This document shows, piece by piece, positions 59,197-64,000 of a stretch of 64,000 nucleotides of DNA. Positions within the stretch are counted from its first letter, which is position 1; each line of letters begins with the position of its first letter. Source of the stretch: an uncultured Actinobaculum sp. (GTDB lineage Bacteria > Actinomycetota > Actinomycetes > Actinomycetales > Actinomycetaceae); contig CALIHR010000047.1 of assembly GCA_938020505.1 (NCBI GenBank), positions 3,528 through 67,527 of the forward strand, read 5' to 3'. The position numbers were made by a program, and so were the translations under genes. Under the pieces are notes generated by a model. It saw nothing but the letters and a program-made list of their open reading frames with translations, searched no databases and was not told the DNA's origin.

Positions 59197-60532
59197 AATC
59201 GCAGCAATCGGAGTCTCGTCCGTCTCCTGGAGCGAATTGTCCCCGGGAGTGCAAAAACTGCTCATCGCGGTCATAATCCTCAATTTCCTTCTCATGGCGA
59301 CGGCTTTGGCAGTCTGGAGCCGCACAGACGCAGAATCGATGCCGCAACCGGGAAAGATCGCCTGGCTTCTCATTTGCCTCTTGGTCTCGACTGCCGGGCC
59401 AATCGCCTTTTTCATCGCCCGCCGGCAAAGCGCGGCCTTGCAGAAACGCGAACGGGCGTGGGCCTCTCAAGCCGAGCACGCCGACGAGCAGCGAATCGTG
59501 GGCGACGGAAACGTCAAAGACCGCGAAAACATCGATGGAGCCGGAGCCTTTCCGGCGAGCGGCGGCAGCGGCCCTTTCACGCATACATTCAAGCCGGCGA
59601 GCGTGAAAACCGGGGCGCCGGCCGGCAACGCCGTCGAGTTCCGCAACGTCACAAGGGCTTTCGGGGACAAACTGGCTTTGGACGACGTGAGCTTTCGCAT
59701 CCCCGCGGGTTCGGTTTGCGCGCTCTTAGGCCCCAACGGAGCCGGGAAGACGACAGCCATCCGCATCCTTCTGGGCCTTGCTCGCGCGGATGCAGGCGAC
59801 GTCCGCATTCTCGGCGATCCGGCGGGGAGCCTGGCCGTGCGGCGCCGACTCGGATACCTTCCCGACGTTCCCGCCTTTCCCGCATGGATGAGCGCTCGCG
59901 AATACCTGGAGGCCAGCGCAGACTTGGCCGGGGTTCCAGCGGTCGAACGGCGCAGTCGGATCGCGTCCTTGCTCAATCTGGCCGAGCTGGCGGGGGTGAG
60001 CCAGCGCATCGGAGGCTATTCGCGCGGCATGCGGCAGCGTCTCGGCCTCGCCCAGGCGCTGGTCGGCAATCCCGACCTCATCGTCCTCGACGAGCCGACG
60101 TCGGCCCTGGACCCCGCGGGCCGAAGGGCAGTCCTCCGGCTCATCGCCCGGCTGGCTGAGCATGCGACGATCATTTTGTCGTCGCACAATCTGGAAGAGG
60201 TGCAGCGGGTGTGCACTCACGCCGTCGTCCTGCGCGAAGGAAAGGCAGTCGCCGCATCCACAATTTCGCATCTGCGCGAGCGCGCGGGCGACCATTCCCT
60301 GCTCCTCGTCTCCGGGGGAGGCGAGCCGCTGGCCCAGGCCCTCAAAGCAGAACCCTGGTGCGCCGGAGTTCGCCGAGAGGGCGCCGACTTCATCGTGGTC
60401 GTTTCCGACGCTTCAGCGGCCGCCCGCTCCCTGCCTGCGCTGATGGCCCGCGGAGGGTGGGACCTTTCTGCGCTCACGCCGCTGGAACCGAGCCTCGAAG
60501 ACGTATTCACAGCTTTGACGGAGGGAAAATGA
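59189..60532 (+). CDS. ABC exporter ATPase with N-terminal PLDc_N-like membrane domain
   Basis: A 447-residue protein. Residues about 20-80 form two membrane helices with the PLD-nuclease N-terminal pattern (LLICLLVSTAGPIAFFIARR). A Gly/Ser linker leads to the ATPase (about 150-360): Walker A GPNGAGKTT, Q-loop near LPDVPAF, signature YSRGMRQR, Walker B LIVLDEPTSALD, switch SSHN. DrrA/CcmA-type exporters normally have a soluble ATPase, so direct membrane anchoring is unusual. It is coupled by ATGA to the permease. Confidence 0.88.
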   Translation: MGKIAAIGVSSVSWSELSPGVQKLLIAVIILNFLLMATALAVWSRTDAESMPQPGKIAWLLICLLVSTAGPIAFFIARRQSAALQKRERAWASQAEHADEQRIVGDGNVKDRENIDGAGAFPASGGSGPFTHTFKPASVKTGAPAGNAVEFRNVTRAFGDKLALDDVSFRIPAGSVCALLGPNGAGKTTAIRILLGLARADAGDVRILGDPAGSLAVRRRLGYLPDVPAFPAWMSAREYLEASADLAGVPAVERRSRIASLLNLAELAGVSQRIGGYSRGMRQRLGLAQALVGNPDLIVLDEPTSALDPAGRRAVLRLIARLAEHATIILSSHNLEEVQRVCTHAVVLREGKAVAASTISHLRERAGDHSLLLVSGGGEPLAQALKAEPWCAGVRREGADFIVVVSDASAAARSLPALMARGGWDLSALTPLEPSLEDVFTALTEGK

Positions 60533-61296
60533 CCGGCTTCTCGACTCTGTGCAAACATGAGCTCTACGCGGTTTGGAGAACGTGGCACCGCTACGTCCTG
60601 CCGACTGTTCTTTGCCTCTTTGGCGTGATGTCCGTAGTCCTTTCGAGATTCGCTCCGGACATCGTCGGATCGATGATGGGCGAAGCCGTTCGCAAAGCCA
60701 TGCCCGAGCCGAATTGGCACGAAGCTTACAATCAGTGGACTAAAAATCTGGCGCAAACGGTCATGTTCGTCGTCATCTTCACCGGGGCGGGGGCCACATC
60801 CTCCCTCGTCTCCAGCGGCCGCGCCCAATTGTTGGCCGTGCGTCCGGTTTCGCGCGCTTCACAGCCCCTTGCAGCCCTCGTGGCCAGAATCGCCGTGCTC
60901 GCATCCGCGTCTCTCGCGGGAATGGCGATTGTGTGGGCGGCGACGTTCGGCTTCTACAGAGAAGCCCCCGTCGGCCCCCTCGTGGCGGCGACCGCCGCCT
61001 GGTTCGCGTGCGCATGCTTCTTTCTCGCCATAACAGTCGCCATGTCGTCTCTGACAGGCTCGACCCTCGCAGCCGCCGGAATCGGAGTCGGCTCCCTGCT
61101 GCTCACAATGATCGGTTCCGCAGTTGAGCCCATCGCGGAGAACTCGCCTGCCGGTCTCCTGACCCTGCCTTCGGCATTCGCCGAAGGGCGGACTATAGGG
61201 GTCGCGGCGGTCGTCGTTCCCTTCGCCACAAGCCTCATACTCATGATCCTCGTCGTTGTTTTAGGAGCGAAATCCTTCGCAAGACGGGAGCTCTGA
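60529..61296 (+). CDS. ABC exporter permease
   Basis: A 255-residue ABC-2-type permease with six helices. ATG at 60529 overlaps the ATPase stop and has GGAGGG upstream. It is the last gene of the PadR-controlled operon. Substrate unknown; antimicrobial peptides or lipids are typical guesses for this class. Confidence 0.85.
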   Translation: MTGFSTLCKHELYAVWRTWHRYVLPTVLCLFGVMSVVLSRFAPDIVGSMMGEAVRKAMPEPNWHEAYNQWTKNLAQTVMFVVIFTGAGATSSLVSSGRAQLLAVRPVSRASQPLAALVARIAVLASASLAGMAIVWAATFGFYREAPVGPLVAATAAWFACACFFLAITVAMSSLTGSTLAAAGIGVGSLLLTMIGSAVEPIAENSPAGLLTLPSAFAEGRTIGVAAVVVPFATSLILMILVVVLGAKSFARREL

Positions 61297-61405
61297 CCTG
61301 GCTAGAACTTAGAACACTGGCGGCCCCCGATCGATTGCGCGTCTGCTGACCTATCTGCGCCGGCACGGCTTCGCAAGCGCAGGCCGCGACGGAGCTCGGA
61401 GCTCT

Positions 61406-61423
61406 GCCTTGTCTTTGCAAGGC
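61406..61423. terminator. Small hairpin between convergent genes
   Basis: GCCTTG-TCTTTG-CAAGGC in the 153-bp gap between the exporter permease and RNase HI genes; possibly a two-way terminator. Confidence 0.35.
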
Positions 61424-61449
61424 GCCCCGCCCGCAACGGCGCGGGACGC

Positions 61450-62277
61450 TCAGCGCCGCTGCCTCGCCGCCTGCTCGGCAGCCATGGAATCGACGAGCTC
61501 GTTCGCGGCGTCGCCCGCATGCCCTTTCACCCATTCGACCTCGGTCCTGCCCCGCCTGCCCTCGTAGAGCTCCAAAAGCCGCTCCACAAGCTCCCGATTG
61601 GCGACGGGCGCGCCGTCGGACTTGCGCCAGCCCTTCCGCCTCCACGTCTTCGCCCACACAGTCATGGCATTGATGGCGTATTGCGAGTCGATGCGCATGA
61701 GCAAATCCGGTTCAGGCCCCACATGCTCGAGCGCGCGCACGAGCGCCGTCAGTTCCATTGCGTTATTGGTCGTGTGCGCAGCCCCTCCGCAGTCACGCTC
61801 GCCGGTCACCTGCTCGACCCACGCCCATCCGCCCGGCCCGGGATTGCCGGAGCAGGCGCCGTCTGTGGCGACGATCGCATCGAAGCCCTCGGCGATTCTT
61901 CCGATCGGCCCAGCGCCCATGCTCCCCTCAGCATCTCCCCCTCCGGCGGTTTCGATTTCTTCTTCGACGTCGAAGAGATCGCCCTGAACGTATTCGGGCT
62001 CGGCGCCCTCGGAGGCGAACGGGCCGCACGACGCCGACGCGTCGCCGGACTGGCCCCCGGAAAGGACAGCTGTGGCCAAAGTGACCGCGTCTGCGTGCCA
62101 AAGCGAGATCGCGCGGCCGCCGTCGTCGACCTCGGGCGTGGCGAGCGAATGCCTGACCGCAAGCGGAGTGGGCTCGCCGACGTCGAAAAGCCCAAGCAGC
62201 TCCAACGCTTCGCGCAGAGCGTAGACGTCCACGCGGCATTCCTCGGCAAGCTCGCCGATCGTCATCCATTCGGCCAT
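61450..62277 (-). CDS. rnhA: Ribonuclease HI with N-terminal extension
   Basis: A 275-residue protein. The last about 150 residues are RNase HI with the D-E-D-D set: DGACSGNPGPGG, NNAMELTAL, DSQYAIN, and GDAANELVDSMA. It removes RNA from RNA-DNA hybrids. The first about 120 residues are unusual: MTIGELAEECRVDVYALREALELLGLF looks like a small helix-turn-helix (ends at residue about 30), then an acidic linker. There is no Shine-Dalgarno; TACCCT lies 6 nt before ATG. Confidence 0.88.
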   Translation of the reverse strand: MAEWMTIGELAEECRVDVYALREALELLGLFDVGEPTPLAVRHSLATPEVDDGGRAISLWHADAVTLATAVLSGGQSGDASASCGPFASEGAEPEYVQGDLFDVEEEIETAGGGDAEGSMGAGPIGRIAEGFDAIVATDGACSGNPGPGGWAWVEQVTGERDCGGAAHTTNNAMELTALVRALEHVGPEPDLLMRIDSQYAINAMTVWAKTWRRKGWRKSDGAPVANRELVERLLELYEGRRGRTEVEWVKGHAGDAANELVDSMAAEQAARQRR

Positions 62278-62283
62278 GCCAAT

Positions 62284-62289
62284 AGGGTA
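62284..62289 (-). promoter_or_regulatory. -10 box of a probable leaderless promoter (rnhA)
   Basis: TACCCT on the minus strand, then 6 nt, then ATG at 62277, with no Shine-Dalgarno. It is weaker than the other examples but has the same geometry. Confidence 0.4.
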
Positions 62290-62417
62290 CCCGGGCTTTG
62301 GCGGGCGCGAACGCGCGGCCCGCGGCGAGGCACAAAGGCGCACCCGCCCTGCGCCCTCGTGCTTTTCCCAGCTCTGAACGGTAGATTGATTGCGTTGGCG
62401 ATCAGCGAAGGAGAAAC

Positions 62418-63326
62418 ATGCTGCCCCTGTCCGCATATCGCGAGGCGATTCGGTTAGACGAACCTTTTCCCACACCCGTGGACGACCCCCGCTCCAATCT
62501 GGACCTTCTGCGAGTGGCTTTGGGAGGGCTGAAGAACCGCCGTTATCCGGGCATCGACCCCGACCTTTCGATTTTCCCCCAGAAAGAGCTGGCCTTCGCT
62601 TTGCGCCACGAGCTGGTCCTTCGAGGCCCGGAGCCGATCGACGAGGAGGTCACCGACGCGATCAACCTCCTCCTTTACCGCCATTCGGCGCACATGGGCC
62701 GCACGACGGCGGAAAACCTCATGCGGATCTCCGACATGATGCCCGCGTCCGACTACGGCTCGGCTCGCAACGTGGCAATGTGGCGGGGAGACGTCCGCGA
62801 GCTGGCCGCCGACGCCGTCGTCAACGCCGCCATGCCGAATCTCTTGGGGTGCAAGGACCCCCTGCACCCGTGCATCGACAACTACATCCAAGGGCAGGGC
62901 GGCCCCTGGATTCGCAACGACTGCTCGGTCATCCGCGAAATCCAGGGAAAGGATCAGGAGGTCGGCGACGCCGTCCTCACCCGCGGCTATCGCCTTCCCG
63001 CCCGATACGTCCTCCACACGCTCGGCCCCCACCTCAACGGAAGCGAGATCACGGACGAAGACCGCGAAAAGCTCGCCGCCTGCTACACCTCGTGCCTCGA
63101 CCTCGCCCTGGAGAAGGGCGACATCCACAACGTCAGCTTCTGCGCGCTCTCGACGGGCCGCAACAACTTCCCCTTCGAGGAGGCGACCCACATCGCCCTC
63201 GACACCGTCAACCAGTGGCTCCAGTACCACGGCACGGACGTGATCGAGCTCGTCGTCTTCAACATATTCGAGGACGCCGACGCCGAAGGGTACATGCAGG
63301 CCCTCGAAGGCTGGGTGGAGGACTGA
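62418..63326 (+). CDS. Zinc-type macrodomain protein-ADP-ribose hydrolase
   Basis: A 302-residue protein. The N-terminal helical lid (1-110) precedes a macrodomain: VVNAAMPNLLG, zinc ligands C145, H150 and C152 in CKDPLHPC, GDAVLTRGYRLPARYVLHTLGP, and FCALSTGRNNFP. This family (Zn-macro) removes ADP-ribose from proteins; in Firmicutes it is linked with SirTM and GcvH-L, none of which are here. It gives the strain an ADP-ribosylation eraser alongside the ART toxin at 27762-29438. AAGGAG precedes ATG by 4-5 nt. The DsbA-like gene follows 2 bp later. Confidence 0.9.
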   Translation: MLPLSAYREAIRLDEPFPTPVDDPRSNLDLLRVALGGLKNRRYPGIDPDLSIFPQKELAFALRHELVLRGPEPIDEEVTDAINLLLYRHSAHMGRTTAENLMRISDMMPASDYGSARNVAMWRGDVRELAADAVVNAAMPNLLGCKDPLHPCIDNYIQGQGGPWIRNDCSVIREIQGKDQEVGDAVLTRGYRLPARYVLHTLGPHLNGSEITDEDREKLAACYTSCLDLALEKGDIHNVSFCALSTGRNNFPFEEATHIALDTVNQWLQYHGTDVIELVVFNIFEDADAEGYMQALEGWVED

Positions 63327-63328
63327 CG

Positions 63329-64000
63329 ATGAACCGACCCGACACGCCCCAGAACAACGCAGCGGACAATTCGCGTCCCTCCGGCTCGTCCGGCCCGCTC
63401 AATTCCCCGGGCCCAAGCGGCTTCCAAAACCCCGGCGGCTTCGGCTCGCCGCCGAACCGCGAGATTCCAGGCGTCGATCTGAACGCCCTGAACTCGGCGG
63501 ATTCCCTTTCCGCAGTCAAAACGAGCAGAGGGGCGCCGGGATGGGCGATCGCCGTCGTCGCTTTGCTGGCGGTCGCCATCGTGGCTTCGTTCGCGATATT
63601 CAGGACGAAGGGCGACGCGACGGCGAACGCCAAAGACTCGCAGGCCGGCGCCAAGGAGTCGTCGAGCCAGCCTTTGCCCGACAGCTTCCAACAGAAAGAA
63701 AGGGCCGCCGCGAAGGCCAAAGGGCTGACGACCGACGACTACATCCCCTCGGTCTCCGAGGAGAGCCGCAAGCTCATATCCAAGATCCCGACCTACGCGG
63801 ACACGGGCCGCACACTCGGCCCCGCCGACGCGAAAGTCAAGATCCACCTTTTCACGGACTTCTCGTGTCCGATGTGCGCGAAGTTTCACTCCCAATCCAT
63901 GGCGAAGCTCGAAGAACTGGCCAAATCTGGGAAAGTCCAGCTGGTGTGGCACAACTTTGTGATTTTCGAGCAGTACGGTTCCGACAAGCCGGCTCGCGCC
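63329..64000 (+). CDS. DsbA-like thiol-disulfide protein, partial (3' end off window)
   Basis: 224 residues are visible before the right edge. A Pro/Gly/Ser/Asn-rich cytoplasmic tail (1-65), one membrane helix (about 72-92), an Ala/Lys linker, then a thioredoxin-like fold beginning VKIHLFTDFSC with redox motif CPMC. It probably forms or shuffles disulfides outside the membrane, like actinobacterial DsbA homologues for pilus and secreted proteins. The gene is tightly spaced after the macrodomain gene, though their functions seem unrelated. Confidence 0.88.
   Translation, partial: MNRPDTPQNNAADNSRPSGSSGPLNSPGPSGFQNPGGFGSPPNREIPGVDLNALNSADSLSAVKTSRGAPGWAIAVVALLAVAIVASFAIFRTKGDATANAKDSQAGAKESSSQPLPDSFQQKERAAAKAKGLTTDDYIPSVSEESRKLISKIPTYADTGRTLGPADAKVKIHLFTDFSCPMCAKFHSQSMAKLEELAKSGKVQLVWHNFVIFEQYGSDKPARA

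Overview
The window looks like chromosomal DNA from a high-GC Gram-positive bacterium, most likely an Actinomycetaceae-type actinobacterium (Actinomyces/Schaalia-like). The evidence is the GC-rich coding sequence with frequent GTG/TTG starts and 4-bp ATGA/GTGA overlaps, an LPDTG sortase substrate, WXG100-type proteins, class Ib ribonucleotide reductase with paired NrdR boxes, and several starts that fit leaderless transcription (a TANNNT hexamer exactly 6 nt before ATG/GTG). The genus is an inference; no rRNA or tRNA gene was seen.

Region 1 (1-13151), sugar uptake: a minus-strand sialic acid catabolic operon (binding lipoprotein, permease, fused permease-ATPase, ATPase, NanA, NanK-type ROK kinase, NanE cut by the left edge) faces a divergent GntR/FadR-type regulator. 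A plus-strand sugar ABC cassette (membrane protein, two permeases, binding lipoprotein) follows. The NanK/NanE junction carries a 24-bp tandem duplication that doubles the NanE ribosome binding site and start codon.

Region 2 (13170-26990), surface and miscellaneous: low-molecular-weight tyrosine phosphatase, a large unknown protein, an LPDTG adhesin, NrdF, a DUF418-type membrane protein, an S4 RNA-binding protein, and two exported lipoproteins, one a serine protease followed by FG-GAP-like repeats.

Region 3 (27185-30426), a compact type VII secretion/polymorphic toxin cassette: three small WXG100/ESX-like proteins, a WXG-headed toxin with a complete R-S-ExE ADP-ribosyltransferase (ART) domain, and downstream a stand-alone protein that itself looks ART-like. 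An AT-rich leader precedes it. A four-gene glycine-betaine-type ABC operon follows (30632-34087).

Region 4 (34440-38206), DNA precursors: nrdHIE with two NrdR boxes 32 bp apart, then a noncoding stretch of about 750 bp that contains three closely spaced inverted pairs of DnaA-box-like sequences, a 24-bp direct repeat and a 60-bp tandem repeat. nrdF lies about 15 kb away.

Region 5 (38207-44500): a three-gene set (beta-helix Cthe_2159-like lipoprotein, VTC-domain protein, DUF4956 membrane protein) present twice in tandem. The two DUF4956 genes share a 152-bp stretch of perfect identity, which suggests gene conversion. It is followed by one intact and three decaying DUF4190 genes (45251-47932).

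Region 6 (48142-64000): sulfur and serine metabolism (MalY-type C-S lyase, MetB/C-type enzyme, SdaA, a Fur-family regulator, LuxS, and a nucleosidase fused to a homing-endonuclease-associated-repeat-like tail), oligopeptidase B, a PadR-controlled ABC exporter operon with an unusual membrane-anchored ATPase, RNase HI with an N-terminal extension, a zinc-type macrodomain ADP-ribosyl hydrolase, and a DsbA-like protein cut by the right edge. The most promising leads are the ART toxin with its ART-like neighbour, the DnaA-box locus, and the duplicated VTC/DUF4956 operon.
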